Origin: Bacteroidales bacterium
Lineage (GTDB): Bacteria > Bacteroidota > Bacteroidia > Bacteroidales > VadinHA17
DNA length: 64,000 nt
NCBI GenBank assembly: GCA_029974835.1
Contig: JARKQN010000065.1
Span: forward strand, 29,123 to 93,122
Direction of reading: 5' to 3'
The notes under the pieces were generated by a model that was given only the letters and a program-made list of their open reading frames with translations, had not been told where the DNA came from and made no database searches. A program made the position numbers and the translations under genes. Within the stretch, counting starts at the first letter, position 1. Each line of letters opens with the position of its first letter. Positions 10,603 to 23,455 of the stretch are shown here, piece after piece.

Positions 10603-10857
10603 TCAGGAAGCCACGGCGATTGATTCGGCCAGGAGGATAATGTGATTCATTTTAACTTCAATAACTCCGCCCGTTATTTCGTAATTAAGCACGTTGCCGG
10701 CCTGGTCAACAACTATAACGGGGCCTTTATCGAGAGTGGAAACGATCGGGGCATGGTCTTTCAGTACCTGGAAAGAGCCTTTACTTCCCGGGACTCTTAC
10801 GGACTTAATGTCTCCCTCGTACACCTTCTGGTCGGGAGTTATTATTTCGATTTTCAT
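10603..10857 (-). CDS. atpC: ATP synthase F1 subunit epsilon
   Basis: MKIEIITPDQKVYEGDIKSVRVPGSKGSFQVLKDHAPIVSTL; adjacent to atpD. Confidence 0.93.
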   Translation of the reverse strand: MKIEIITPDQKVYEGDIKSVRVPGSKGSFQVLKDHAPIVSTLDKGPVIVVDQAGNVLNYEITGGVIEVKMNHIILLAESIAVAS

Positions 10858-10863
10858 CTCGTT

Positions 10864-12480
<1,617 letters not shown>

Positions 12481-12549
12481 TTATCCGGATTGTAATTTTT
12501 AACTTGTTTTTAATACTTATCTTTAAGGCAACAATTAAAAATAAATGTT

Positions 12550-13146
12550 ATGAAGAAAGTTTATACACTTTTATTTATCGGTTTATTTGCTCTCCAGGCT
12601 GCTGAAGGTCAGTTTACAAAAGCCGGAGGGGGTCTGGGTTTTACGACGGGTTTCCCTTTTCACCAGCAGACCTGGGAGTCCAATCAGAGTACGAACTTTG
12701 ATCTGTTTGCAAAAGGCATTTATGAGATCAGTGTTCCTCTGCACGTATCTCCATCCTTTACCTGGTTCATCCCGAATATTACAAAGTCAACCATGCAGGC
12801 AGGTGAGGAAAAATATGTTGTATCGGCAATTATGTTTGATCTGAACGGGCACTACGTTTTCAACTCACTCGACAGGTTCGAATTTTACGGGCTTGCAGGG
12901 CTTGATATATTGCTGGCAAAAAGGAAATTTGTTTCCAATATTGACAATTATGAGCTCAAGGAAGTGGAGAAAGACAATGCTATAGGGCTCAATGTCGGCG
13001 CAGGTACCTACATCAAGGTCACAAACCAGTTCGACCTCTTTGTTGAGGCCAAATACCTGGTAAGCAAATACGACCAGTTTATGCTTAATGCCGGCATACT
13101 GCTTAATCTGCAATGGATGAGCAGGAACGAGAATCCCGGATTGTAA
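12550..13146 (+). CDS. outer-membrane beta-barrel protein
   Basis: signal peptide, alternating beta-strand pattern. Confidence 0.7.
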   Translation: MKKVYTLLFIGLFALQAAEGQFTKAGGGLGFTTGFPFHQQTWESNQSTNFDLFAKGIYEISVPLHVSPSFTWFIPNITKSTMQAGEEKYVVSAIMFDLNGHYVFNSLDRFEFYGLAGLDILLAKRKFVSNIDNYELKEVEKDNAIGLNVGAGTYIKVTNQFDLFVEAKYLVSKYDQFMLNAGILLNLQWMSRNENPGL

Positions 13147-14124
13147 TCATGTGCTTCTCCGGGCAAGTGATTCGGCAAATGCCCTGAGCTCGCTCTTTCT
13201 CTCGGCAGGTACAGATAAATTTTCAAGATTATCCATGGCTGAAGAAATATACTCTTCAGCTTTTTTTTCGGAAATGGATTTTATGTCCAGGGAATCGTAT
13301 ATCTCTGTCACAGTGCTTATCTTCCCTCCGGGGTCGTAGCTTCTGTCATTTATCAGCGACTGGAGAATTTTTAATTTGTTGCCTGTAGCCAGTTCCATAG
13401 CCTTGACAAGCAGGAAAGTTTTTTTCCCTGAAATAATATCACCCCCCTTTGCCTTCCCGAATTTACCAGGCTCACTGTAAACATCCAGGAGGTCATCCTG
13501 TATCTGGAAGGCCAGGCCCAGATTTTTGCCCATTTCGCCGAGAAGATTAATCTCCTTCTGTCCGGCCCCTCCGATCAAAGCCCCTGTTCTAAGGCATCCG
13601 GAGAGAAGCACGGCGGTTTTGAGTTCTATCATTCTCAGGTATTCTGATTCGGAAACGGTTACCAGCTTCTCAAAATCCATGTCGAGCTGCTGTCCGATGC
13701 AGACTTCCACGGCTGTCTGGTTATAAATCTTAAAAGCCGGCAGGAACTGTTCCGGCGGGAGATGGAGAAAACATGAATTCGCGATGAAAGCCATCACATC
13801 ACCCGATAAAATCGCCTGGTTAAGGTTCCATTTCACATGAACCGCGGGAAGATTTCTTCTTACCGCGGCATTATCCATTATATCGTCATGTACAAGTGTG
13901 AAGTTGTGGAATATTTCGAATCCGGCCGCAGGAAGAACGGCATGGTCGATTTTGTCGGTAAAAATATTACAGGCCATAAGAGTCAGTACGGGCCTGATTC
14001 TTTTGCCTCCTGCAGAAAGGGTGTATCTGACCGGTTCGAATAATGCACCGGCTTCATCGGGCAGGTTCAGATTTCCGAGAGCCTTTTCCGAGAGATCTTT
14101 CAGATGATCATAAGTGTACAACAT
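13147..14124 (-). CDS. polyprenyl synthetase family protein
   Basis: GGKRIRP, LVHDDIMD (DDxxD), FQIQDDLLDVY motifs. Confidence 0.95.
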   Translation of the reverse strand: MLYTYDHLKDLSEKALGNLNLPDEAGALFEPVRYTLSAGGKRIRPVLTLMACNIFTDKIDHAVLPAAGFEIFHNFTLVHDDIMDNAAVRRNLPAVHVKWNLNQAILSGDVMAFIANSCFLHLPPEQFLPAFKIYNQTAVEVCIGQQLDMDFEKLVTVSESEYLRMIELKTAVLLSGCLRTGALIGGAGQKEINLLGEMGKNLGLAFQIQDDLLDVYSEPGKFGKAKGGDIISGKKTFLLVKAMELATGNKLKILQSLINDRSYDPGGKISTVTEIYDSLDIKSISEKKAEEYISSAMDNLENLSVPAERKSELRAFAESLARRST

Positions 14125-14163
14125 ATGATGGAGAGATAAGCGGTACCTCAGGGCTTCCGGAGG

Positions 14164-15051
14164 TTAACCTTTCAGAGCTTCTGCTCCCGTTACAACTTCG
14201 AGTATCTGGTTGGTGATTGCTGCCTGTCTTGCCTTGTTATACTGCAGGGTAAGTTCCCTGATAAGGTCAGTTGCATTGTCGGTTGCCTTATGCATGGCGG
14301 TCATCCTGGCTCCGTGTTCAGCCACAAAGGAATCAAGGATGGCCTTGTAAAACTGTATTCTTAATGATCTGGGAATAAGGTCTTTTATTATATCCTCTTT
14401 TGTGGGTTCGTAGATATAGTCAGTGTGTCCTTCGGCTTTTTTTCCCTCCTGCTGTTTGGGTTCAACAGGCAGAAAAGCCTCGTTGGTAAGGTTCTGAACG
14501 GCAGCATTTTTAAACTGGTTGTAGATTAGCCGCACCCTGTCGAACCGGCCGCTTGTAAAACTTTCCATTATTCTTGCGGCGAGGGGCATGCATTTATCGA
14601 AAGAAAGCTGGTTGACCAGATCATTGGCTTCCTCCAGTATGTTAAGTTTTTGTTTCCTGAGGAAATCGTGGCCTTTTTTCCCGATGGCAACAAACCAGAG
14701 ATTACCTTTCCGGTATTGTTCGTTGTAGTCTTCGGCAATGATTCTGCGGGTTTCTCTCAGTACATTTGTATTGAAGCTTCCGCAGAGCCCCCTGTTTGAT
14801 GTAATTATAACTATCAGAATCTTTTCCGGATCGGATTTTCTGCCGTAGATATTATCATCTTCGGAATCGGCCAGACTCTTTGTAAGGTCGACAAGAATCT
14901 GGTTTAGCTTACCTGCGTATGGCCTGAGCCTCAGGATTTTATCCTGGGCTTTTCGCAGCTTTGCAGCCGCAACCATCTTCATGGCCGAGGTGATCTGCCT
15001 GGTCGATCTTACCGAATTTATCCTTACCCTGATTGCCTTAAGGTTTGCCAT
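14164..15051 (-). CDS. atpG: ATP synthase F1 subunit gamma
   Basis: MANLKAIRVRINSVRSTRQITSAMKMVAAAKLRKAQ; SNRGLCGSFNTN. Confidence 0.98.
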   Translation of the reverse strand: MANLKAIRVRINSVRSTRQITSAMKMVAAAKLRKAQDKILRLRPYAGKLNQILVDLTKSLADSEDDNIYGRKSDPEKILIVIITSNRGLCGSFNTNVLRETRRIIAEDYNEQYRKGNLWFVAIGKKGHDFLRKQKLNILEEANDLVNQLSFDKCMPLAARIMESFTSGRFDRVRLIYNQFKNAAVQNLTNEAFLPVEPKQQEGKKAEGHTDYIYEPTKEDIIKDLIPRSLRIQFYKAILDSFVAEHGARMTAMHKATDNATDLIRELTLQYNKARQAAITNQILEVVTGAEALKG

Positions 15052-15072
15052 GCGGATTAACTCTGACTTGTT

Positions 15073-16653
15073 TTAGTAACTGTATCTCAATGCAATTTCT
15101 GCAGCTGCCTTATCGAGAGTATCTGTTATCTGATCGTTCAGATTTCCGGCTGCCAGAGCATCCAGTACATCCCTGTGTTTTGTTTCGAGGTACTCGATGT
15201 ACGATCTTTCAAACTCCCTGACTTTTTCGAGGGGGACATCTTTCAGCAGTCCTCGCGTTCCGCAATAAATAATTGCAATCTGTTTTTCAACGGGAATGGG
15301 GCTGTACTGACCCTGTTTCAGTATCTCGACGTTTTTGGCGCCCTTGTCGAGAATGGCAAGGGTGGCTGCATCGAGGTCGGAGCCGAATTTTGCAAAAGCC
15401 TCCAGCTCGCGGTACTGAGCCTGGTCGACCTTAAGGGTACCTGCAATTTTCTTCATCGATTTTATCTGGGCGTTTCCGCCGACCCTTGATACGGAGATTC
15501 CGACGTTGATAGCCGGCCTCACACCTGAATTGAAGAGGCCCGATTCAAGAAAGATCTGACCGTCGGTTATGGAGATAACGTTTGTCGGGATATAGGCTGA
15601 AACATCGCCTGCCTGGGTTTCGATGATGGGAAGAGCGGTGAGCGAGCCTCCTCCTTTGACCATGTGTTTTATTGATTCGGGGAGGTCGTTCATCTGCCTG
15701 GCCACCTCGTCCGATTCGATGATCTTTGCTGCTCTTTCAAGAAGCCTCGAGTGGAGGTAAAACACATCACCCGGGTATGCCTCACGCCCCGGAGGACGGC
15801 GCAGAAGCAGTGACACTTCACGGTACGAAACAGCCTGTTTTGAAAGATCGTCGTAAATGATCAGGGCATCACGGCCTGTATCGCGGAAATATTCTCCGAT
15901 GGCTGCCCCTGCAAACGGAGCATAAAACTGGGAGGCAGCAGGGTCGGATGCCGTAGCGACCACAATAACCGTATACTCCATGGCACCGTGTGCTTCAAGG
16001 GCTGCCGCTATATTGGCAACAGTCGATCCTTTCTGCCCCACAGCCACGTAAATGCAGTAAACAGGTTTCCCTTTCTCAAAGTTGCTCCTCTGGTTTATTA
16101 TTGTATCAATGGCGATAGCCGTTTTGCCCGTCTGGCGGTCGCCGATAATAAGCTCTCTCTGTCCCCGTCCGATGGGAATCATCGCGTCAATGGCCTTGAT
16201 ACCTGTCTGCAGGGGCTGTTTCACGGGCTGCCGGAATATAACCCCGGGGGCTTTTCTTTCGAAAGGCATTTCATAAAGTTCCCCTGTAATGGGGCCTTTT
16301 CCGTCGACAGGTTGTCCGGTTGGGGTGATAACCCTGCCGAGCAGACCCTCGCCGGCCATGATTGAAGCAATACGCCCTGTGCGTTTAACAATGTCGCCCT
16401 CTTTTATCTCCTCCGAAGGCCCCAGCAGTACAACACCGATGTTATCCTCTTCAAGGTTGAGCACGATGGCTTCAATACCGTTTTCAAATTCGACCAGCTC
16501 ATTCGATTGTGCATTCAACAGGCCGTAAACACGGGCAATACCGTCGCCAACCTGAAGCACCACACCCACTTCCTCGAGTTCAACTCCGGTCTGAATGCCT
16601 TCGAGCTGCTGTTTAAGAATCTTTGATACTTCCGCAGGTTTAATACTTGCCAT
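15073..16653 (-). CDS. atpA: ATP synthase F1 subunit alpha
   Basis: [63 protein letters not shown]. Confidence 0.99.
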   Translation of the reverse strand: MASIKPAEVSKILKQQLEGIQTGVELEEVGVVLQVGDGIARVYGLLNAQSNELVEFENGIEAIVLNLEEDNIGVVLLGPSEEIKEGDIVKRTGRIASIMAGEGLLGRVITPTGQPVDGKGPITGELYEMPFERKAPGVIFRQPVKQPLQTGIKAIDAMIPIGRGQRELIIGDRQTGKTAIAIDTIINQRSNFEKGKPVYCIYVAVGQKGSTVANIAAALEAHGAMEYTVIVVATASDPAASQFYAPFAGAAIGEYFRDTGRDALIIYDDLSKQAVSYREVSLLLRRPPGREAYPGDVFYLHSRLLERAAKIIESDEVARQMNDLPESIKHMVKGGGSLTALPIIETQAGDVSAYIPTNVISITDGQIFLESGLFNSGVRPAINVGISVSRVGGNAQIKSMKKIAGTLKVDQAQYRELEAFAKFGSDLDAATLAILDKGAKNVEILKQGQYSPIPVEKQIAIIYCGTRGLLKDVPLEKVREFERSYIEYLETKHRDVLDALAAGNLNDQITDTLDKAAAEIALRYSY

Positions 16654-16690
16654 ATCTGTTAATTTGATGGAATTTCCGTTATTAAAATTT

Positions 16691-17236
16691 TTACCAATTT
16701 GTTTTGCCCGATAATTCTTTCCTGATCTTTCTTAGCCTTGATCTCAGGCTTGCGTCAATGAAGTAATCGTTGACTTTCAGAACAAAACCTCCGATTATTT
16801 CGGGGTCAACACTTTCTTTCAGGAGAGCTTTTGTTTTGAATTTTTGCGAAATAAGATTTTCAACTGCTTTTTTTGTTTTATCTCCAACCGGCACCGCCGT
16901 AACCAGGCTTGATTCCGTTATCCCTTTGTGTTTCATGGTCCGGTCTCTGAAGTTTCTTGCGACGGCCGGAAGAAAGGATTCCCGTCCGTTTTTAACCATA
17001 AGTCCGATAAGTGACATTGTCAGACCGGAAATATCTTTACCGAAGATTTCAGTGAGGACTTTTGTTTTAAGGGATGGAGTTATTACCGGGCTTTTAAGCA
17101 ATTCATCAATCTGAGGTATTCTGCACACCTCGCCGACGTAATTCATATCATCAAAAACCCTGTCGAGAGTATTACGGCTTAAAGCCGTTTCGAAGAGGGC
17201 TTTTGCATATCGTACCGGTATTTTTCCTTCGTTCAT
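16691..17236 (-). CDS. atpH: ATP synthase F1 subunit delta
   Basis: position between atpF and atp[44 protein letters not shown]. Confidence 0.94.
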   Translation of the reverse strand: MNEGKIPVRYAKALFETALSRNTLDRVFDDMNYVGEVCRIPQIDELLKSPVITPSLKTKVLTEIFGKDISGLTMSLIGLMVKNGRESFLPAVARNFRDRTMKHKGITESSLVTAVPVGDKTKKAVENLISQKFKTKALLKESVDPEIIGGFVLKVNDYFIDASLRSRLRKIRKELSGKTNW

Positions 17237-17249
17237 TCAGTTCCGGATG

Positions 17250-17762
17250 CTAGTTATTGTTGGTTCCCAGTTCCTTAAGGTATTTACTGATCAGTTTTTC
17301 CTGTTCGTCATCCTTCTTAAGATGTTCGCCCAGCAGTTTGGAAGCAATCTCCACCGAAAGGGAAGCAACCTGATCCTGAATCTCCGATAGGGCTTTCAGT
17401 TTTTCCCTTTCTATCTCAGTACGGGCCTTTTCGATCATTTTTCCTGCTTCTTCCGAGGCTTTGTCACGGGCTTCCGTAATCATCTTCTCACGTGCATCGC
17501 GTGCATCCTTCAGAATATTCTCCCTTTCCTCCCTTGCTTTGCGGAGAATAGCCTCGTTATCGGCCTGCAGCCTTTTCATGTCTTCGCGTGCTTTTTCAGC
17601 CGATTCAAGGGAGCTTTTAATGATTTCCTCACGGGCTTTTACGGCGTTGAGAATAGGCTTCCATGCGAATTTGGCCAGTACCAGGAAGAACAAAATGAAT
17701 ACAAGTGTTGTCCAGAATACGGTCCCTATCTGCGGTGTTGCCAGGCTGGTTGCTAGAATCAT
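17250..17762 (-). CDS. atpF: ATP synthase Fo subunit b
   Basis: N-terminal TM and long charged helix; operon position. Confidence 0.95.
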   Translation of the reverse strand: MILATSLATPQIGTVFWTTLVFILFFLVLAKFAWKPILNAVKAREEIIKSSLESAEKAREDMKRLQADNEAILRKAREERENILKDARDAREKMITEARDKASEEAGKMIEKARTEIEREKLKALSEIQDQVASLSVEIASKLLGEHLKKDDEQEKLISKYLKELGTNNN

Positions 17763-17790
17763 ATCGTGAAAGTTTAATGTTTAATTTAAA

Positions 17791-17824
17791 AAGAAGCACT
17801 GCAACCAACCGTTGCAGGCTTCTT
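17791..17824 (-). terminator. intercistronic hairpin after atpE (attenuator/processing or terminator-like)
   Basis: AAGAAGC-ACTGCAACCAACCGTTGCAG-GCTTCTT inverted repeat, T-rich on the minus strand. Confidence 0.5.
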
Positions 17825-17832
17825 AAACTTTT

Positions 17833-18048
<216 letters not shown>

Positions 18049-18066
18049 TTAGTTATACATAGTTTA

Positions 18067-19158
18067 TTAATGGTGTTCTTCCTTAACGGCAAGACCTATG
18101 AAGAGTGCCGACAGAAGAGTGAATACGTACGCCTGAAGGAATGCCACCAGTGTTTCGAGGCAGTCCATGAAAATTACAAATAACGCCGATACGGGAGCTA
18201 ACCACAGCGATTCGAAAATAAAAATAAGAGCGATAAGGCTCAGAACAATTATATGCCCTGCCGTGATATTGGCAAAGAGTCGGATCATCAGTGCAAAGGG
18301 CTTTGAAAACATACCGATGATCTCAACGGGTATCATTATGGGCAGAAGCCAGAAGGGAACTCCCGGAGTTGCAAAGATATGTTTCCAGTAAGTCCGGCTG
18401 CCGTTGATGGTTGTGATTGTGAAAGTAAAGACGGCCAGAACCATGGTTACGGCAATATTTCCCGTAACATTTGCCCCGAACGGCGGAGGAAACGGTACAA
18501 GGCCGAAAATGTTATTAATTAAAATAAAGAAGAAAGCTGTAAGAAGATAGGGCATAAATTTTTCATAGTGTTCATGCCCGAGGTTGGGAATGGCAATGTC
18601 ATCGCGCACCAACAGTATTACAGGTTCCAGGAAGCTTTGCAACCCTCGCGGATGGCTGATGCCCGATTTGCGGTATGACCTTGCAAGCAAAAGGAAAAGA
18701 ATCAGTCCTGTCAGGGCCGCAAAAAGCATTCCCGCTACGGCTTTTGTTATGGAAAAATCGAGTGGCAGGTTCTTCTCATCGACGCTACCATCGCTGCCGG
18801 CATTTACGATTCTGCCTTTTAATTCTCCCTCTTCGACAAGCATATAACCATTATGAATATGCCCGTGCGCCAGTTTCCCTGATGAAAAAATACTCAGTCC
18901 CTTTTCCTTACTCCACAGGATGACAGGCAGATAAATAACCACATTCTTTCCGTTACCCAGGGTCATAATATGCCACTCATGCGAATCGGAAATATGATCC
19001 ATAATAAATTCACTGGGATTGAATCCCTTTTCGGCTTCTGAACCGGCCCGGGTTTTTTCAGGATGTGCTGAATGTTCACCTTCCTGCGCCGCCAGTGTGA
19101 AAAAGGGAAGAAGGAAAACAATAAATGATATAACCGATATCCAGATTTTCTTTTTCAA
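18067..19158 (-). CDS. atpB: ATP synthase Fo subunit a
   Basis: C-terminal PFALMIRLFANITAGHIIVLSLI; N-terminal signal-like extension. Confidence 0.97.
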   Translation of the reverse strand: MKKKIWISVISFIVFLLPFFTLAAQEGEHSAHPEKTRAGSEAEKGFNPSEFIMDHISDSHEWHIMTLGNGKNVVIYLPVILWSKEKGLSIFSSGKLAHGHIHNGYMLVEEGELKGRIVNAGSDGSVDEKNLPLDFSITKAVAGMLFAALTGLILFLLLARSYRKSGISHPRGLQSFLEPVILLVRDDIAIPNLGHEHYEKFMPYLLTAFFFILINNIFGLVPFPPPFGANVTGNIAVTMVLAVFTFTITTINGSRTYWKHIFATPGVPFWLLPIMIPVEIIGMFSKPFALMIRLFANITAGHIIVLSLIALIFIFESLWLAPVSALFVIFMDCLETLVAFLQAYVFTLLSALFIGLAVKEEHH

Positions 19159-19167
19159 AACCTTTTC

Positions 19168-19554
19168 TTATAAATCTTTAATTTTCAAAGTTTTAAGTAT
19201 CGATATTAAAGTGGCAATTGTGAATGCTAAATATAGCAGAAAAAATAATAAAATATCAGCAAAACCGGTTTTTTTCAAAACGGCAAACCAAACAAGGGTA
19301 ATCACAAGTTCGGCAAGGAACTTTGAAGATACGGCTATAAAAGTGTGAAATGTCTGATCTTTCGGGTTTTTGCTGAAACCCCGGAAGAAAATTAAAAGTG
19401 CAGCCGATGAGGAGAGGAGAAAAAAGAGTGATAAAACAGGAAGGCTCCAGAGGGTCAGGCCGGAATTGAATTGAGGAAAGATTATAAGCCAGATTACGTT
19501 AATTCCCAGAAAGAGTGCGGAAACAGGTGCATATTGTCTGACAAGGGTTTTCAA
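19168..19554 (-). CDS. small membrane protein in ATP synthase operon
   Basis: four predicted TM segments; operon position. Confidence 0.6.
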   Translation of the reverse strand: MKTLVRQYAPVSALFLGINVIWLIIFPQFNSGLTLWSLPVLSLFFLLSSSAALLIFFRGFSKNPKDQTFHTFIAVSSKFLAELVITLVWFAVLKKTGFADILLFFLLYLAFTIATLISILKTLKIKDL

Positions 19555-19563
19555 AGGGTTTGA

Positions 19564-19836
19564 TTATTTCGTGATGAAATCCCTGACTGCAACGTAAATG
19601 GCGGCTGCCACCCCGAAAAGTGAAAGAATAATGGTAAACACAGGAGTTTCGAGAAGGAACAATTTATCGAGCTTGCTGCCGCCCCAGACGGTGACAAGGA
19701 TAATTGCGATCATCTGAAATGCAAGCCCCGAGTACTTTACGTAATTTTGCAGGCCTGAGTTCTTATCCTCATCTTTTTTCCGGGGGTCTTTCGTTTCCAT
19801 TTGAGTTGTTTGATCCTGCATTGTCGTCAGATTCAC
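19564..19836 (-). CDS. AtpZ/AtpI-like F0F1-ATPase accessory membrane protein
   Basis: YSGLAFQMIAIILVTVWGGSKLDK two-TM family pattern; operon position; exact start uncertain. Confidence 0.75.
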   Translation of the reverse strand: MNLTTMQDQTTQMETKDPRKKDEDKNSGLQNYVKYSGLAFQMIAIILVTVWGGSKLDKLFLLETPVFTIILSLFGVAAAIYVAVRDFITK

Positions 19837-20173
19837 TCATCTTACAGGTGCCGGTAAACCTTGCTCCCGGTTCAATAGCAAGTTTATAGGTCACAATATC
19901 TCCCTGTATTTTTGATGATGCTTTAAGATTTAAAAGCTGCCCGACCGAAATCTTTCCTTCAATGGAGCCCGATACCTCTGAGTTTCTGCAGGTAACCTCT
20001 CCCTTTACTTTTCCTGTCGGGCCGATTACTACTTTCCCTTTTGTTGAAAGATTACCTGTCAGTGATCCGTCAATTCTTATATCACCGTTCGATTTAATGT
20101 CTCCGGTAATTTCCGTCCCCTGGCTGATCAGGTTAATTGTCGTGTTTTCTGTTTCTCCGTTTGTCTTTGCCAT
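19769..20173 (-). CDS. bactofilin / polymer-forming cytoskeletal protein
   Basis: ISQGTEITGDIKSNGDIRIDGSLTGNLSTKGKVVIGPTGKVKGEV beta-helical repeat. Confidence 0.92.
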   Translation of the reverse strand: MAKTNGETENTTINLISQGTEITGDIKSNGDIRIDGSLTGNLSTKGKVVIGPTGKVKGEVTCRNSEVSGSIEGKISVGQLLNLKASSKIQGDIVTYKLAIEPGARFTGTCKMSESDDNAGSNNSNGNERPPEKR

Positions 20174-20218
20174 AATCTTCCGCTTTAAGCTCGGTGTTTA
20201 CTTTGGTAAATATAGCAA

Positions 20219-21217
20219 CTATTTCGGGTCATATGCCCATTTAAGCCATAACGATCCCCATGTAAAACCTCCTCCGAAGGCTGCCAGAATAAGGTTATCA
20301 CCTTTCCTGAGCCTATTCTCATATTCCCATAAAGCAAGGGGAATTGTAGCAGCCGTGGTATTGCCGTATTTTTCAATGTTTATCATCACCTTTTCGGGTG
20401 GGAGGCCCATTCTTCTGCCGGTGGCATCAATAATGCGGAGGTTTGCCTGGTGGGGAACCAGATAAGCAATATCGTCGGGCTTAAGATTATTTTTTTCCAT
20501 TATTTCCGCAGCAACATCAGCCATGCTGGTGACTGCGAATTTAAATACTGTCTGTCCTTCCTGATAGATAAAGTGTTCTTTGGCATCCACTGTTTCGTGC
20601 GAAGGAGGCCTGACGGAACCTCCGGCCTTCATGTGCAGGTATTTCCGCCCCGACCCGTCAACCCTGAGTATCTGATCCATAACTCCCAGCTCTTCGGTAG
20701 TGGGTTCGAGCAGCACTGCAGCAGCGGCATCCCCGAAAAGAGGGCATGTGGTGCGGTCGGTGTAATCAGTTATAGACGACATCTTATCGGCGCCAACTAT
20801 AATAATCTTCTTGTATCTGCCCGTTTCAATAAAGGAGGCTCCGGTATGAAGAGCAAAGATAAACCCGGAACAGGCGGCACTAAGGTCAAAACTGAAAGCG
20901 TTTTTTATCCCTGCCTTATCGCTGATAATGTTGGCCGTTGCGGGGAAAAGCATATCGGGGGTAATTGTGGCGCAGATAAGAACTTCGATTTCATCGGGAG
21001 AAGTTCCTGTTTTCTCAAGCAGTCCCATTACGGCCTTGTCGGCCATATCGGAAGTGCCAAGGCCTTCGCCCCTGAGTATCCTGCGTTCCCTGATTCCGAC
21101 TCTCTGCATTATCCACTCATCGGATGTGTCGACCATCCTTGAGAGTTCAAAATTATCGAGCCTGTATTCGGGGACCCAGGCATGAATACCGGTAATGGCC
21201 GCCCTTATTTTTCCCAT
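20219..21217 (-). CDS. fabH: beta-ketoacyl-ACP synthase III
   Basis: [43 protein letters not shown]. Confidence 0.97.
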   Translation of the reverse strand: MGKIRAAITGIHAWVPEYRLDNFELSRMVDTSDEWIMQRVGIRERRILRGEGLGTSDMADKAVMGLLEKTGTSPDEIEVLICATITPDMLFPATANIISDKAGIKNAFSFDLSAACSGFIFALHTGASFIETGRYKKIIIVGADKMSSITDYTDRTTCPLFGDAAAAVLLEPTTEELGVMDQILRVDGSGRKYLHMKAGGSVRPPSHETVDAKEHFIYQEGQTVFKFAVTSMADVAAEIMEKNNLKPDDIAYLVPHQANLRIIDATGRRMGLPPEKVMINIEKYGNTTAATIPLALWEYENRLRKGDNLILAAFGGGFTWGSLWLKWAYDPK

Positions 21218-21218
21218 T

Positions 21219-22157
21219 TTAAATTTCTTCTTTTATTCTTTGTGCAAGATTGGCCGAGACTACCGACCTTGTCTGAAGTATCATATTCATTATGGCCTTC
21301 CTGTTTGAGTTCCCGTGGCCTATTACAACATTAGCGTTAACCCCTATCACAGGCGTTCCGCCGATATTTTCGAAATCGAGAAGGTCAAAAAATGAGTCCT
21401 TGAGTTTCCGCATCCGGTAGATGGTATAAAACGCCTCAGCCTGTTTAAGAACAATATTTCCGACAAACCCGTCGCATACTATTACATCGGGCATATCTTC
21501 ATGAAACAACTGGTTGCTTTCAATATTTCCCCGGAAATTAATTGAGGAATCCTCCTTCATCATTTCGTATGCCGACCTTACTGCTGATGCCCCTTTTGAA
21601 TCTTCAGCTCCTATATTCAACAGAGCTACTGTCGGGTTCTTTTTGCCAAGTACGTACCTGGCATAAATTGAGCCAAGCTTTCCATACTGCAGAAGAACTT
21701 CAGGTTTGCAGTCGGGGTTAAGTCCGACGTCGAGCAAAACAGAATACCTGCCCGAAACGGAGGGTACATTTGTTACAAGGGCCGGTCTCTGCACTCCCGG
21801 GACAACATTTACCGTATAACTTGCGCCAACAAGCATTGCACCGGTGTTCCCTGCACTGCAGAACCCGTCAATAAGGCCGCTTTTAAGGAGGCCGTATCCT
21901 ACTGCAATGCTTGAATTCTTTTTCTGAGAAAATGATTTCGCCGGATGATCTCCCATGTCTATCACCTGGGATGCATGGACAATGTCAAAATCGGATGGTT
22001 CTGCCGAGAGTTCACTCAGCTTTGCAAGGATTGATCTCTCATCGCCCACAAGAACCAGCCTCTCATTTCCTGAGAGATGCTTCAGAGTGTCAACAGCTCC
22101 CTCGACAACAACTTCAGGAGCATAATCACCTCCCATTACATCTATACCCAGTTTCAT
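21219..22157 (-). CDS. plsX: phosphate acyltransferase PlsX
   Basis: [35 protein letters not shown]. Confidence 0.97.
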   Translation of the reverse strand: MKLGIDVMGGDYAPEVVVEGAVDTLKHLSGNERLVLVGDERSILAKLSELSAEPSDFDIVHASQVIDMGDHPAKSFSQKKNSSIAVGYGLLKSGLIDGFCSAGNTGAMLVGASYTVNVVPGVQRPALVTNVPSVSGRYSVLLDVGLNPDCKPEVLLQYGKLGSIYARYVLGKKNPTVALLNIGAEDSKGASAVRSAYEMMKEDSSINFRGNIESNQLFHEDMPDVIVCDGFVGNIVLKQAEAFYTIYRMRKLKDSFFDLLDFENIGGTPVIGVNANVVIGHGNSNRKAIMNMILQTRSVVSANLAQRIKEEI

Positions 22158-22191
22158 ACCTTAAAGGTGTTAATCAGGGAAGCAGGACTCT

Positions 22192-22377
22192 CTACGATGC
22201 AGCTTTCTTTTCAATAGCCGGTTTGCCCCTGTAATAACCGCATTCGGGACAAACACGATGATATTCGACTGTTGAACCGCAGTTTGAGCAGGCCATCGTG
22301 GTGGGCTTGGTTGCCTTATAATGAGTCCTTCTCTTGTCTCTCCTGGTACTCGAATGTTTATGTTTCGGATGTGCCAT
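22192..22377 (-). CDS. rpmF: 50S ribosomal protein L32
   Basis: MAHPKHKHSSTRRDKRRTHYKATKPT...CSNCGS...CPECGYYRGK. Confidence 0.98.
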   Translation of the reverse strand: MAHPKHKHSSTRRDKRRTHYKATKPTTMACSNCGSTVEYHRVCPECGYYRGKPAIEKKAAS

Positions 22378-22388
22378 TTTTCTGCCTT

Positions 22389-22901
22389 TTAATTGTTATT
22401 TAATAATTTTTTAAGCTCGTTCATTTGTTTATTTTCATTTTCGGCCCTGTGACTTTCGAGGCGGGCTATCATGTCGGGGTTACACCCGCACCGCCCGTCT
22501 TTTCCATCGGGATGGATTCTCCTGAGAGGAAGAGCCAGGTGTATGTATTCGTAAAAAAGCTGACTCAGATCAAACTCATGACTTGAAAAAGGTACAAAAA
22601 TTATTTCGGGATCGCCTTCATCAGTATCATGCCCGGTCTTTAATATGATATTGTTTTCACATTCAACCTTTTGCATAAAAAACTCAAGACACCGGTCACA
22701 ACTGATTTTAACTGCCCCGGAAATGACTATTCTGAGATTAATGCATGCAGATCCTTTTTCAAGCAGAACATGCGCCCGGAGGTCTCCCTCTTTTATTTCC
22801 GAATCTTCAAAGCCATCAAAGAACTTATTGCCGATTCCAAACTCAAAAGTGTGTTTCCCCTCTTTAAGACCGATTAATGGTATTGTATATAACCCGGTCA
22901 T
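22389..22901 (-). CDS. DUF177 / YceD family protein
   Basis: CDRCLEFF motif; upstream of rpmF. Confidence 0.85.
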   Translation of the reverse strand: MTGLYTIPLIGLKEGKHTFEFGIGNKFFDGFEDSEIKEGDLRAHVLLEKGSACINLRIVISGAVKISCDRCLEFFMQKVECENNIILKTGHDTDEGDPEIIFVPFSSHEFDLSQLFYEYIHLALPLRRIHPDGKDGRCGCNPDMIARLESHRAENENKQMNELKKLLNNN

Positions 22902-23083
22902 TCTTTTGATTTTTGGTTTGCAAAAATATAAATGATTGGCTAATTAAAAAAATAATACCTGAAAAAGTGACATTTATATCATTAAAGTCTCCGGCTGCCG
23001 GTGTTTTTCCGCCGTTTACCGGAAAATTGTTTCCCGGCCTCCGTTCAAGGTTTATTTTTGCTGTCAACCAATAGGGAAAAGTC

Positions 23084-23437
23084 ATGAAGTATAAAGAACA
23101 TCATCCGCTCGTCAGCCTTGGACTCTTTTTTATTGTCCTGGGGGTGGTGCTGCTGACAGCAACAAACGATTTGCTGGGACTTGGCAGCGTTAGGGATTAC
23201 TTCACCTGGGAGACAGCCCTGGTCTTCATCGGCCTGCTTTTGCTGGTCAATCTCAGGTTTACCGGAGGAATACTGCTGATTGCAGCCGGAACCTGGTTTA
23301 TGCTCGAAAAACTTTTATTTGAGATACCCCCCCTGGTTAAAACCCTTTACTGGCCCGGCGTAATAATCTTACTGGGCATTTCATTTATTCTTTCCTATTT
23401 GTTTTCAGGAAAAAGAAAATCGGTAATTAAACAATAA
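23084..23437 (+). CDS. LiaF/LiaI-like TM-domain protein
   Basis: repeated four-TM-like glycine-rich pattern; adjacent to LiaF-like gene. Confidence 0.6.
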   Translation: MKYKEHHPLVSLGLFFIVLGVVLLTATNDLLGLGSVRDYFTWETALVFIGLLLLVNLRFTGGILLIAAGTWFMLEKLLFEIPPLVKTLYWPGVIILLGISFILSYLFSGKRKSVIKQ

Positions 23438-23455
23438 TAAAATAAATTTACAGCT

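Noticed and set aside
20450-21142. 230-aa plus-strand ORF opposite fabH
   Set aside because: Antisense shadow ORF.
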